Positions 35,640 through 47,755 of a stretch of DNA of 64,000 bases are shown here, piece after piece. A model generated the notes under the pieces. It was not told where the DNA came from and did not search any database. It was given only the letters and a program-made list of their open reading frames with translations. Location: assembly GCA_002189035.1 (NCBI GenBank), contig CM007989.1, positions 4,805,001-4,869,000 on the forward strand, read 5' to 3'. The DNA is from Utricularia gibba (taxonomy: Eukaryota; Streptophyta; Magnoliopsida; Lamiales; Lentibulariaceae). A program made the translations under genes and the position numbers. The first letter of the stretch is position 1. Each line of letters starts with the position of its first letter.

Positions 35640-36140
35640 TACCTTTCGCCTTGCCTACTTCGCTCGAATTAGTGTAAATTTGAGGAAATTTGGTTTCCAT
35701 TGGAGGACATATTCAAACAAAACTTGTCCACTATTCTTCAAATCCTCTTCTCACATCGTTCACTAGCACCAACCCTTTTATCCCTTTTAAGGTGTAGTGG
35801 TTATTGTTTACAGTCCTAGAGCATACACTTACAGCAAAAAAATAGCGAAGTTCCACATCAAGACATAACTCCTCACAAATACTAACAAAGGCCAACACAT
35901 ATGAGATAGATCTTGGAGTCAAATGAGATAAAAGAATCTCTAAACATTCTAATATTTCTTCTAAAAAGGACAATAATGGTAAGCGCAAACCACAACGAAA
36001 ATGTTCCGTGCTTTAGGCAAATCCCATTGGACCCACACGGTTTGAAATTTCATTCTCAATCAACTCATCTGGTTCTTTGCCCCAAATCTCATATTCATTC
36101 GGTATCAAGAATCTAGTTCTCAATTTTTCAGAAGTGTGCA
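35640..36140 (-). pseudogene. Second copy of the gypsy-type transposon domain
   Basis: From an ATG at about 36140 the minus strand reads FLIPNEYEIWGKEPDEL, then HFRCGLRLPLLSFLEEILECL and SISYVLAFVSICEEL. This aligns with FIPTDWL, GLRLPIHPFALDVLNYL and LAFLHLCEEE of the 32442 copy, in the same spacing. Stops at 36013-36015 and two near 35715-35730 break it. It ends at a possible donor (AAAG then GTAAAT, about 35643) whose partner acceptor (TTGTAG, about 35436) leads in frame into an exon that runs toward the phosphatase exons. Confidence 0.6.
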
Positions 36141-36144
36141 TCTA

Positions 36145-36830
36145 AGAACACCCATAGGAATTGTATAAAAATTCAAACTACAATAATTCAATATGGTACT
36201 ACAAATTGGAACATAGATCAGTAACCCATGGTGGAAAATAAATCACTTACCTTATTTAATTTAAATAACACTCCAAGTAGGTGATGGGACTGTGGGGGGT
36301 TCCGGTCGCTTTCGGCTGGAGGGGGGGGAGGGGAAAGAGGTAGGAAAATTTTCTTATCAGATGGGTGGTGATTAGGGTTGTCTTACTTGACAATGTGGGG
36401 AGTGGGGTGGTGATGTGTAGCACTGTATATGGGTGCGTGGGGATTTGGTTTAATACACCAAATCATAAGATAATGATTAAGCGCAATGATATCCCTACTT
36501 TCGTAGGTTGTCGGTAATAGCTTCCGTTGTTTTCAGACAAGGTGTGTGCCGCTTGTTTGAATCGATGCGAACCCATCGTGTAATTAATACTCCAATTTTG
36601 AGGCACCCAGAATCGCTAATGTGGGCGAATGGCACAAGAAATACAAAATTAGGCACCCCTACCCGAAATTTGGGGATTGCGCAATCTTTGAAAGTATTCT
36701 TAATTTTCATAAATATAAAAATATGTTAGTGCATTAATTGGAATATAAAAATCTGAAAATGAAATGATTTTATATATCCTAATTACTAAAAAATTATTTC
36801 AATAAATAAAGAATATTTGTCTATCGCTTA
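36145..36830. other. Unassigned DNA with a G-rich patch
   Basis: The stretch 36285-36440 is G-rich on the plus strand (several runs of G). Overlapping frames at 36495-36730 on both strands are not convincing. Shared CACCCAGAATCGCTAATGTGGG-like wording near 36603 recalls units of the adjacent minisatellite. Confidence 0.35.
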
Positions 36831-36834
36831 GACC

Positions 36835-37245
36835 ATTTTCTATACACCCATATTGCCTCGTGTGGGTGTCTGGAAAGAGAGTCGGATATCCTTTTCTAGG
36901 CACCTACAAGGCCTTGTGTGGGTGTCTTGAAAGAGTGGGTAAGGCCATTTCCAGGCGCCCACTTCTGTTATACGGGTGCCTGGTAAGGAGTATTTGAGAC
37001 AGTTTTCTAGATACCCTCTTCCCTAATGTCGGTGCCTCGGGAGAGTGTACAAGAAAGATTGTTGGACGCCACCTACAAAATAATGCATTGTGTGGGTGTA
37101 TGGGAAGTGTGATTTCCAGGCACCCACTTTGGTTATATGGGTGCCTGGGAAGGAGTATATGAGACATTTTTCCAGACACCCTCTTCCCTAATGTGGGTGC
37201 CTTGGAAGGATGTTTGCGAGTCTGCGATCGAATTCCAGGCACCCA
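36835..37245. repeat. Hairpin-forming minisatellite, unit about 57 bp with a higher-order period of about 167 bp
   Basis: About seven units carry CAGGCACCCAC and TGGGTGCCTGG motifs, which are reverse complements, so each junction can form a hairpin. A three-unit block starting at about 36951 (CCAGGCGCCCACTT) recurs at about 37116 (CCAGGCACCCACTT), including TAAGGAGTAT/GAAGGAGTAT and CCCTCTTCCCTAATGT. Long minus-strand frames through it arise from the repeat and are not genes. Confidence 0.75.
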
Positions 37246-37353
37246 CTTTTAATTAAAAACATGAATACAACATTTTCTTATAAAGTAATATTATTTCATG
37301 GAACACTAAATGTTTCCAAATTAGGAGTCTTCAATTTCATCTTCACTTGAACT

Positions 37354-37920
37354 CTAGGATAAGGTTTGATTTCTTTTCACAGCCTCCAGCCAATCCTTTA
37401 GACAAATGTATGCCTCTAGAGTCTCTACGTTCAATCTGGAGCGCTTGTGATTAAGAACTCGTCCTCCTGTACTAAACGCACTTTCAGATGCCACTGTAGA
37501 TGCTGAAGATGTTAGAAGATCTTTGGCCATTCTAGCCAAGATATGGTAAGTAGTAGAATTTGTCTTCCACCAATCCAATATATCAAAGTTGTCATCATCA
37601 ATACACTTAACAATAGGAGTATTATTGTAAAGTGTAAGTTGGTCAACAGAGTTTAGTGAGGATGATGAAGAGGAAGACACAAATGAACTATGCTTCCTAT
37701 GAATAATGTCCATTGGATTGCGACTACCAAGTGTCGAATTGTTACATGCTTTAGGAATATGAACACTAGGATCACTATATTTTCTCAATGGTGAGCTACA
37801 TGAAAATATTTTGATAGATCTTTCACAAGGCTATCAATAACATCTTTATCCCCATCCATCTCATAAATATACATGCAAGCATAACTGAGCACTATATGGT
37901 CTCAACCATCCTGAAAATAG
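37354..37920 (-). pseudogene. hAT-family transposase, C-terminal fragment
   Basis: The minus frame 37788-37354 ends with the hAT dimerisation domain: FDILDWWKTN, then ILARMAKDLL, the ASTVASESAFSTGGRVL core, and SRLNVETLEAYICLKDWL. Upstream to about 37920 another frame continues the protein (MDGDKDVIDSLVKDLSKYF-like), separated by a frameshift. The BED zinc finger and catalytic core are absent and no terminal repeats were found. The family is the zinc-finger BED / RICESLEEPER type of plants. Confidence 0.85.
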
Positions 37921-38029
37921 AATTCTAAATTCATAGAGATATTGCAAGGCCATGGTTATTGGTCATCAACTTTAAACCATTCTTTATTTATTAGATCAAT
38001 AGGGAGTGTTGTAATACTTGTATAACTAT

Positions 38030-38480
38030 TTTAAGTTGACGATATCTTAATGAATGGTACTTTCATAGTTGAACATCATAAAGGAGTACAACTCTTGACA
38101 GATCCTTTCAAACTGAAGGATTTTGAAAATCCAAAATATTTTCTTGGACTCAAAATTCCTAGATCTTATTAAGGAATCAATCTATGTAAGAGAGAATAGA
38201 CATTAGATATGTTAGACAAACATAGTCTTTTTCGAGTTAAGCCAAAGACTACTAAAATAAAAACATGATAAAGATATGTTAAACATCCTTATACTTTTTT
38301 TAGGATCCTCATGCATATAGATGACTAATCCAATGGAAATAAGAGTTAATCGTTTGGGATTCCACTGACTGAATATCAAACAATGTTTTGTACTGCATGA
38401 GCTCAATGTCCAATAAACTAGAATAACCATGTTGAAATGTGACCATACCTCTGCACTTCATATGCCAACAAGTCCATTAA
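38030..38480 (+). pseudogene. Copia reverse transcriptase/RNase H relic
   Basis: Broken plus frames read TDPFKLKDFENPKYFLGLKI, then GINLCKRE and TLDMLDKHSL, as in copia RT just after the YVDD site. Further on PLTEYQT and AQCPIN-like remnants follow. Stops are frequent. No LTR or target duplication was found. Confidence 0.65.
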
Positions 38481-38999
38481 TGCATGAAAAGACTAATTAA
38501 TTCTCTTTTGACTAGCATTTTATACTCGTGGTGATCATATTTGAGAATATATAAGTTAAATAAATACATTCAATCAGAAACGCAAGTTGCTAATTTATTC
38601 AATGAAGGATTTAGTATTTCAAGACATTAGTCAAAGGTAATAAAAATATACTTGTTGAATGCATTTTGATAACCCTATATATAAGTAAAAACAATAATGT
38701 AATTTTTGAATAGAAAAAAATAATCAATTCTTCTTGTGACTTTCTCTTTCTTTTAGGTTTATGAGAGGTTCTCCTTATGAGTTTCTCCCGCTTTTGGGTT
38801 TCTCATAGCTTTCAATCAGTTGGATATTACTCTGAATTCTTGTTTTCTTAGTGAAAAGTACTTTATTCTAGTGTAATACAAGATAATTATTATTTATGTA
38901 ATTTTTTTTCATGCATATAACTTATTGCTGCTGGTGCAAGTATGGATCATGACAGTCATAGTATTAATAGATAAATACATGTTGATGAAGATATATTAA

Positions 39000-40220
39000 T
39001 GTTGCGTGTCGTTTCCTTAACAAATTTTAAATATTTATAAAACGTAAAAAACAAAAAACTGTAGTACGAGTATCGATCTCAGAGAGTTGTTTTTCATGAA
39101 AAGTGTTTGTAAGAAACTTTCACAAAATGTCATGGTTTTGCAAAAAGGGGTTTTTGAGATAAAGAAATAAAAGTTAAAACCTAAATGATGGGCCTTGACT
39201 ATAGGACGTTTTTTCTGGGAATGAGATTCCATCTCCTTCCTTTGTCCATCCTTGCCTCGGTTTTCACTGATTTCTTCTGAATAGCTGGTTATAGGAGTAA
39301 GGAATAGTCTACTCTCCCTTACACTCTGATTGACAAGGAGGCACGGGAATAGTCTCATGTGATTCCCCCTTGGACGATTAGGAAAACAAGAGGATTGACT
39401 TCAAAACTGAATTGCGCGCGTGTGCTCAGTTGTTGTCAATGGCCAATGGCAGGTCCGAGGTCACAAACAATCCACTACTTCCCTCGAACCGGCATGGTTG
39501 GAGTTGGTGCTCTTCACCTCAATCTTCACCAAAATCCGCGAGTGGCCTACTACTCATGGACCTTGACTTGGAGTTGACTGCAACAATATGCTGGAAGTAT
39601 GCAAAATCCAAATTGAATTCAACGAAGAACCGATTGTATTGCTCAAAACTTGGAAGGAAACTTCATCTACTCCCAGAAACTATAGGGTTTTAGCCACAAA
39701 TGACCATGAAAACAGAAATGAAATTAAATAATAAGTGTTCTTGGAGGAAGAACTCAAAAGTTCTAAGTCTAGAAATAAAGGTTGAAATGTTCGAAATTAA
39801 GTGCTCCAAGTGGCTTTTATATCACTCCCCACGTGCATTAACTCCTTTGGGTCCCCTTCCCATCATTCATTCTGTCTTGCGTGCACAAGCAGTTTTCCTT
39901 TGCGTGCAAGTTAGTGCCCAATCATTGTTGCAGACTTTGACATGCCGTAAGTTAGGAGCCTTGATCAGTGTCAGTCTTCCGCCCACAATCGTTCCAAGTC
40001 GCGTACAAGGCATGAAAAGTCAGACTCTAACCACCTGCAATACTCCACGACAGTATCCTGGCATGTCTCGGTCAATGTGTGAGAAAAAATATAGAAAATA
40101 TATACAAAATAGGAAAATACGAATTTTCTAATAAAATTCAAATACTTAATAATAAGACTCTTAAACACTAGATTAACACCTAATAATACTTAATAAATAA
40201 CTAGAAAATGACACTTAATA
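39000..40220 (-). mobile_element. Family S2 copy G: solo LTR (1221 bp)
   Basis: It begins TGTTGCGTGTCG and ends CACTTAATA (the other copy ends TTAACA, so the terminal C is mutated). It is flanked by a perfect ATTAA duplication (38995-38999 and 40221-40225). A GATATAAAAGCC box is read on the minus strand near 39815-39826. This copy has about 140 bp near its left end (about 39050-39230) that the other copy lacks. No protein domain is present. Confidence 0.85.
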
Positions 40221-40225
40221 ATTAA

Positions 40226-41835
40226 TGAAACTAATGACTTTCGACGCATCATTCCTCGACATTGGAAATGCGAAAGAGGCGAGTGTATGCCAATCCTTTG
40301 TAGTATAAGTTTTTTGTATAACAAAGAAGGAAAATGTTGGACCTCATTCTCCATGTACCAATTGCTCACAAAAGCATTATCTTCCAATTAGTTGCTATTG
40401 GCATTCGAAAGCCTAATTCACCATCTTCATAGGCAAATGTCACATGTAGATGGTATATCCCTCCAAGAAACATTAACAAAGCATCCGCAAACTATCTATG
40501 CCGAATAATATTGGAAATATTGTAGAAAAATAGAATGATATATCCTTTAATGATCCTAATAGAATTTCAAAATTCCAATTTTTTTTGTGTGTAGCAAATC
40601 CTTTCTAACAAAATTTATTAATTACATGAATAAGCTTGTTGGTCCATTTATTGTTTTATTAAACTTTAATCAATAATTTTCATTGTTTACCTCAAGATGA
40701 AGACTTTCCTTAAATTCTGGCAATGGTTTTCAAATGCATTTACTGAGTAAGCCTCATTCAAAATCTAAACTATTCTCTTTGATATCCATCATGAACAAAG
40801 GATAGATAGAAGAGGAAAGTGAACTATAGTTGAGACTGTTTGCTTATAGCAAGAAGACACTTACTCTTATAGAATAACTTTGGATTTGTCAATGATATTG
40901 CCCAAGAAGCGGGCCATCCCAAAAGGAGAAGTTCGTGCATGAGAGCATTGAGACAACTTCATCTAATTGATGTAATTTGTATTTTTATATTACAATTTTA
41001 ATTTTTATAGTATGTGTAGAAATTTTTTTGAGTGGTGCTCTTAGATAAATACCACTCACATGTATGTGGTTTTAACTATATTTGACATGATCCATCTTTA
41101 TCGTGAATATAAACACTTGGTTTTTATATAGAAAGATTCAGTTATACATCTTTATTTAGGGGAGCTAAAATAAGATTAGATTATGAGTGTTTTGGAAAAA
41201 GCTTATAGTTTACCAAAATGTGAATGAGATTATTTTAATTTTAAATGATGTTTATAAAACTTCTATACTTTTTAAATAATTGTACTAAATGATATTTATT
41301 TCTATTTTTTATCTTGTAATAATTTTATTGATTATTCAAATTACTTTCGAGAACAAGTATCTTAAATCCAATTGTAAATATTTGACTTGTGGGTTGTGGT
41401 GTTGCATTTTGAGATGATGTAAACAACGATAATAGAGTTGTCTATGACCTAATTTGACGTGAAAAGATTTGACCCATACACAGATGCATGTTTATCTATT
41501 ACATGTTTTGCTATATAATGGATCATCTAGGAGTTGAATTGTCAATGTGTAGTGTATTAGATATTGCATACGAGTTATTTTCTATTGGTCATGATATTAT
41601 TCATGTACTTTCCTAAACTTTAGCATTAACACAAATATGTGAAATGACAATCCTGTTTTGTTCTCAATAGTTGAGCCCTATAAAAGTCTTGAGTTGGCTC
41701 ACCTTAACTCTTGTTACCTCTTGTTATGTTATACTAGAAGATTCATCCTCTTTAAAAAACTTGAGAGGTTTATCAAGTTGTAACACTTTTATCTTTAAGT
41801 GCATTTCTTCATGGTCATTGTGGTCCTCTTATTAG
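40226..41835. other. Intergenic DNA
   Basis: Nothing recognisable. The start (40226-40500) is of mixed composition and could be part of a decayed element. The rest is AT-rich without long frames. Confidence 0.35.
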
Positions 41836-41840
41836 GTCTA

Positions 41841-43085
41841 TGATAACACAAAAACTTTCATGTTTTAGGATAAGATAATCATAGCTTTTTAATTATGCTT
41901 TCGTTGCTTATTTTATAGTTTTATTTATTTCTATATAACTTATGAAATATGTGATTTTTATGTGTTAGTATGCTAAATCCTTTTATATAACCAACCCAAT
42001 GTTCTAATCCAATTGTGAGTCTATCACCAAGTCTTAAAATAATGGAAAGACACAAAGGTTTCATGCAAGTCAGCATGTAGTAGGAGGAGCAAAAGGCAAT
42101 GGGTGCACTTCTCTCACACCTGTATGCAACTCAAGAGCAGGACCAGTAGTGGTGTCAAAGATTGTACTTGCTTTGGGAGTAAGAAAGAAGAAAAAAATAT
42201 GGAGAGAGAATTAAAAAAGTGAGCTTGAGCAAGAGCGACACATAGAAGGCTTCTCGCAAAAAAAGCCTCCTCACCTACTAGAACACTACTACCATCTAGT
42301 TTAGCGTTATTATTCCATACTTTAAACTATAGCTAACGTGAATTAGAACAATTCTTTACTTCATTTTTGTTTGCTGAATGTTTTTTTTTTGTTTCTATGA
42401 TTGACTTTCTCACAATGTTTCTTTTACTTTAGGTTTTTAATCTTAATGACATTACGTTTTATCCTCCAAGTATGAGTAGTTAAAACTTAGGAATATCTTA
42501 ATGTGTAGAATGGTGATATGGAGCTAGGGTTAATAATGTATATGATTTTTGTTTTTAATTTTTTTTTTATCATTCAATAGGTAGACCTTAGGGGAGAATA
42601 AGTGACTTCACAATTCATATGTTTGATTTAGAGGTAGATCAATAAATCAAGGCGAGAGCAGTAGGTATTAGTCCAAAGTAGAAATATGATGAATGACCTG
42701 GGTAGACTTCGTTGTTTGAAGTTGTAAGTATAAGGATATAGTAAATTAAATTAGGTATATTAATACCACGTCACTTGCATTGTCTTAAGGCATCTTAGTA
42801 TCATCCTATACTCAAAACTAACACTTTTTATTTCCTACTTTGCAACTTGACTTTACTTAATGAGTTTTTCTATTACTATTAGTTTAAGCTTAGATTAAGA
42901 ACAACGTTTATTCTGAATTCTGCATATGCTAAAACATTTTGCAAGCATCAGCTCCTTGTGATCGACCCTAAATTCCATTTTACATTTTAGGTTTAATTTG
43001 TATCATGTGAGGATTATGATTTATAAATTTATTTGATACAAAGATTTCATTTATTGTAATGATTTTAGGAAAATTCCGTTTATCA
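41841..43085. mobile_element. Family S1 copy B: solo-LTR-like element (1245 bp)
   Basis: It begins TGATAACAC and ends GTTTATCA, the reverse of copies A and E. It is flanked by GTCTA (41836-41840) and ATCTA (43086-43090), a 5-bp duplication with one change. It shares the CTCCTTGTGATCGACCC segment near its right end and GGTAGAC motifs with the other copies. No coding domain. Confidence 0.8.
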
Positions 43086-43090
43086 ATCTA

Positions 43091-44164
43091 ATATTAGTTA
43101 TTCCTACATTATGTATTCCTTATTAATCATCTTATAATATAGAGTGTTTTTTGCATTAGACCTATCTTGTATACTCTTATTAAGTTTATTCATACTTTAT
43201 ATCAAAAAACCTTGAATCTAAACTATTGAAGAATTATCCTTTGAAGTTTGCATAAGAAATTCCTTGTATAGATGAATATTTTTTATGGCTAATGAGTTGT
43301 AGATATCACACATGTGAGATTCTTAAATTGATGTAATCTTTCATACCTATGTCCGTTTTTGGAAGCCTTCTTTTATATGCTAATCGTACCGTGATTTTAT
43401 AAGCTAGTGAAAAAAACTGAGTAATTAATTGCCCTAACTTAGAACTTGACCTTCGCTTTGAATACAAGTATAATAGTTAATAACAATTTATTTGCATCAT
43501 GCAATGCGGAAATTTCGTGTGAATTAATGGAATCTTTTCACATGGGGTTCACATTTATTTGGAGAAATTCAATCAGTGAGCAGTCTTATGCATTTTAACA
43601 TCAACTTTAGAAAATGCTTGCTACCTTAAGACTTTAAATGTAAAAAAAATGTGACATTTATTCACGTTTTTTTATGGCACTTGTACATAAAGAAAAGAAA
43701 ATGTATACCATACCACATCATTGCTCTTATGGTTCATTGTAGATCACATACATTATTGAAGTGTAAAATAAATGAGCCACATCTAGTATGTTGAAATAAA
43801 TATACACTCCAAAAAAATTAAAAAAAAAATACAAGATGCACATTATTAAGTGCAATTTAATGCTAATAGAATTTACCTTGCACATGTCTCTATTTTTGGA
43901 TGCGTATGTGATGTTAAAAGAGCAATCTCTTGTGATGTCAATATTGAAATATATATCAATTGGTGGTAGACATAACAAAGAAAGTAATGTTAGTGACGTA
44001 CATATAGTTTGGGACATGAGTTTTGCTTAAATGTATCAATGAGTAACTAACAGGGAATATTGATCCAAATTTATGACAATCATGCTATACTAACTATGGC
44101 TAAGTTTAGGTGATTTCATATTTAAGCCAGATATATTTACTCCATGATCCATCATGTCATTTAT
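43091..44164. other. Intergenic DNA between two S1 elements
   Basis: AT-rich, without a recognisable gene or repeat. Opposite-strand frames at 43727-44030 overlap each other and look accidental. Confidence 0.35.
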
Positions 44165-44169
44165 ATAAT

Positions 44170-45548
44170 TGATAACACACATTTCACTAGTGTTTTTAAG
44201 TTATAAAATTGATATGTTTAATGATAGAATTAGGAATTTTAATTATGATTTTAATATTTTGTTAACTGTAGTGTTATTTGTATTTTTATGCATAATATAC
44301 ATGATTTAATCTATATTATGATTTCTAATATTCTTCTAAGTGTTAGCAGCAACATTGTGGATCACATTTTGCAAGTTTATGAGCACAATTCGAAGGGGCA
44401 CAAGACACAAGGAGAAGACATGATTAATATTCAGCCGTCTACAATCTGCAGGTTCAAGCAGGAATAGTATAGATGTCAGGAACAATGGACTGACTTTGGA
44501 AAATAAAAAAAGAGATGTGAAGATATTTTTGAAGAGGGGAGAAGGAGGAGAACACTATCAGACACCAAGAGGGGGGGGGGGAGGAGGGGAGGAAGAATAT
44601 AGAGGAAGGAAGACAAAGACGATTTCTCTAGAAGGAAGACCAAAGACTTGAAGAATAACATCAAAGACTCAATTCAACACTACTGTTCCAGGCAGTGAAT
44701 AGTAGTAGATTGCGAACAAAACACTCAAGTTTATCTTTAGTTTGATGGATATTTCGTTACTTTGATTGTTGTTTTACAATGTCTTTGTTATTCTCTTCAG
44801 TTTATGTTAATGATATCATACTTTATCTTTCATATATGAGTAGCTAAAACATTAGAGATGTCTTAAGGTAAAGTATGGTGGCGTGGATCTAGAATTAATA
44901 ATGAAATTTTTGTTCGTTTTTTAGTTCTTGTTTCTGTGATTCCATGGGTAGACCTAAGAAGGGAAAAAAGTAACTTTGCAACTAAGATGCTTGATTTAGA
45001 GGTAGACCAACAAGCCAAGACGAGAGCATTAGATATTAGTCCAGAGTAGAACCAATAGAACCGGATAGACTTAGTGCTATATACTTTGTATGCGAATAGA
45101 CCTAATTGCAATATTGGTAATGATATTGAGGACTACCTTAACTGAAATATGATGAATGACATGAATAGACTTAGGTTGTTTAAAGTTGTAAGCATAGAAA
45201 CATAAAGAATTAAATTAGGCATCTTAGCACCACACTACCTAAAGACCCTTAAGGCATCTTCGCATTAGTCTATGTTAAATCTAGTAATTGTTACTTTCAG
45301 CGTTGAGACCTAATTTTTTTTATTGAACTTGCTTACCTCGTTTAGTTCGAGCTTGGACTAAGACCACTATTATTCCGAATTTTACATCTGCAAAAACACT
45401 TTGCAAGCACAAGCTCCTTGTGATCGACCCCGAAATCCAATATATAAGTTTTCTAAATTTGTATTTTGTATAGATTAATACTTATAAATTTATTTGATAC
45501 GAAAATTTTATTTTATTGTAATGACATTGCTAAAATTTTTATTTATCA
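44170..45548. mobile_element. Family S1 copy C: solo-LTR-like element (1379 bp)
   Basis: It begins TGATAACACACATTT and ends TTTATCA. It is flanked by a perfect ATAAT duplication (44165-44169 and 45549-45553). A CTACTGTTC-to-GAATAGTAG motif (44680-44706) and the GCTCCTTGTGATCGACCCC segment (about 45413) also occur, inverted, in copy A. A G-run lies near 44571-44581. No coding domain. Confidence 0.85.
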
Positions 45549-45553
45549 ATAAT

Positions 45554-47640
45554 TTATTCATTGAAGTTCCCATGAAAATACACACATATTTTCTAAGAAA
45601 AATGTAGTCATTATGCATATGGAAAGAGAGTATTAAAAGAAGAATTATCTTGTTAAATATTTGGGCTAAAGGCAAGAAATGAAGAAATTTATATCAAGAA
45701 CAATGTCGCATTTATAAAGTTATATGAGAATTGCGGATTTTCATTCATGTTTGTGCATTGTTTCAAATGGAAAAGTATTCAATAGTCGCTCAAAGAAATC
45801 ATTTCATCATATCAACAAAGGTGAAAATCAAAATCATATCAAGTTTAGTAGATTCATATAGAGATGTAAAAAAAGTTTCGAATGCAATTACAACGGAAGA
45901 AAAAGTGGTTAATTTATCGAGAAAATTTTTGAAGTCATTAAATATTGAACCAACTAATGGATAAAAATATTTTTATTATACATATCACTTTATTAGATTG
46001 ATTCTTTATATAGTATGATACTCGTTGGAGGATAATGGTTGTCGCAACATATGACGCATAATTGTTATGAAATTTATAATTCCAATTCAAATAGATAAAT
46101 AAATGATATTTCGTCGAATGTCATGCAAGTATTTAATACATTACATTTTATCACTCTAATTATATCCTTAGTAATGATATTCATTTTTTCTTTGTAATTT
46201 ATCTAAGGCCAAACTTCTTCAGGTTTTTAGATCGATGTACGAAAATGATTGATGTTAAATTTTGGTTCTCTTTGATTGTTTTACATTAGATTTACATATA
46301 AATAACCAACGTTATTCTTGTAGATCATAAATAACCATCTTTATGCATAAACAGAAGCTTTAGCAACATTAAATTTAAAAACTTTCTGTGAATTTGGAAC
46401 AATAATAGAACATTCAAGAATCACTCCAAAATTGAATAATGAACATATTCTTTTATACAAAGAACTTATCTATATTGACATCTTTTCACCTTATTCATTA
46501 GGTAAATAATGGAATATTTTTCTTTTCTTAAAAGATGATGCCAAAGGATGCATTATAGAGTTATGTGTACGTTATATTATTTTGAAAATTTATGTGAAAT
46601 GGATTGCATGCCACTTACATTGAAATATTTCAATGTATACAATCTCAATTCAAGGTCATGAACATTGAAGGTCCAAGAATTAATGAAAATAAATATATGT
46701 AATTCTGTTGTATTAGGAAAATTTAATTATGTGAACTTATCATTAATTATATTAAGAAAATATAATAATTGAAATATGTAATTTTGATGAATAATATGAA
46801 AAAATTAAAATATTTTTACATTTTTTCTTTTGAAAAAGGTTAAAAATTAAAAAATTACTTTCAGAAAACCAGAGTTTTTTAATAGGAAATTTTATAAACT
46901 TTCTGAAAGGATATATGTTTTTTTTCTGAAGAATTTATTTTTTAGATACATTTATACGTTATATACAGTATATGAAAGTTATATTATTGAACTTTTATAT
47001 TTTTCAAATAATTTTATAAAATATTTTTAACTATATATCATGTTTTCAAAATAGTCAGCGAATATTTTTGAAAAAAAAGATTTTTGTAATACAATAGATA
47101 AATTATCAAACAAAGAATTCGATTTGATTTTCAAATTGGGTTTTCAATGGAATGGATATTTCATGGATTTTATTTCGAAATCTGATTTGGAAACACAGTT
47201 CTAACATATTGACCCTGCATTTAGGGTGATTGATTGAACATTTTTCCGAAATAAATTGCTTTGTGTCATTAACAAGTTTTTTATTCTTTAATGCAAATAA
47301 ACTTAAACATGTAATATTTTTATCAACTTAAAAAGTATGCTTGTAAGAAACCCAGATATTAGTTATCGTGTTTTTAAAATGATGAATAATAATAACTATC
47401 TATTTGCCTGTTTTCATTGTGATGAGCCTGGGCGCGCTCTTCTACTTGGTGTAGTTACTCAACTGCACACGAGGTATTTATTAAACGCTCCAACGTTGGT
47501 GGAGATTTTCGGCGTACGACTTCGTTAGGAAAGCGTAATCCTCGGAAGGGAGGAGGATTTGTGTCCATAATTCTTACAAATTTTCCCATAAACATATTAT
47601 TTTCCGGAAGTTAATTGCAGTAAATTTGGTCAAAAAGGCA
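45554..47640. other. Intergenic DNA
   Basis: AT-rich. A plus-strand frame at 45731-45964 (about 77 codons) lacks family resemblance and has AT-driven composition. From 47400 composition rises toward the polygalacturonase-like gene. Confidence 0.4.
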
Positions 47641-47690
47641 ATTGACACTCCTTTTTTTGAAAAAACGAATGTTGCTGCGATTTCGTCAAC

Positions 47691-47698
47691 TATTTATA
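47691..47698 (+). promoter_or_regulatory. TATA box of the polygalacturonase-like gene
   Basis: TATTTATA lies 58-65 bp before the start codon. It predicts a very short 5' UTR of about 30 bp. Confidence 0.55.
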
Positions 47699-47755
47699 CA
47701 GGATGCCCCCGTCGCTCTCGGAAACCCAAATAAATTCCTATCTCGACCGCGCGTC

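Noticed and set aside
36904-37242. 112-codon minus-strand frame through the minisatellite
   Set aside because: It repeats the same peptide blocks because the DNA repeat length is near a multiple of three. No gene family fits.
43727-44030. Overlapping frames on both strands between S1 copies B and C
   Set aside because: AT-driven composition, no motif, and no splice or promoter context.
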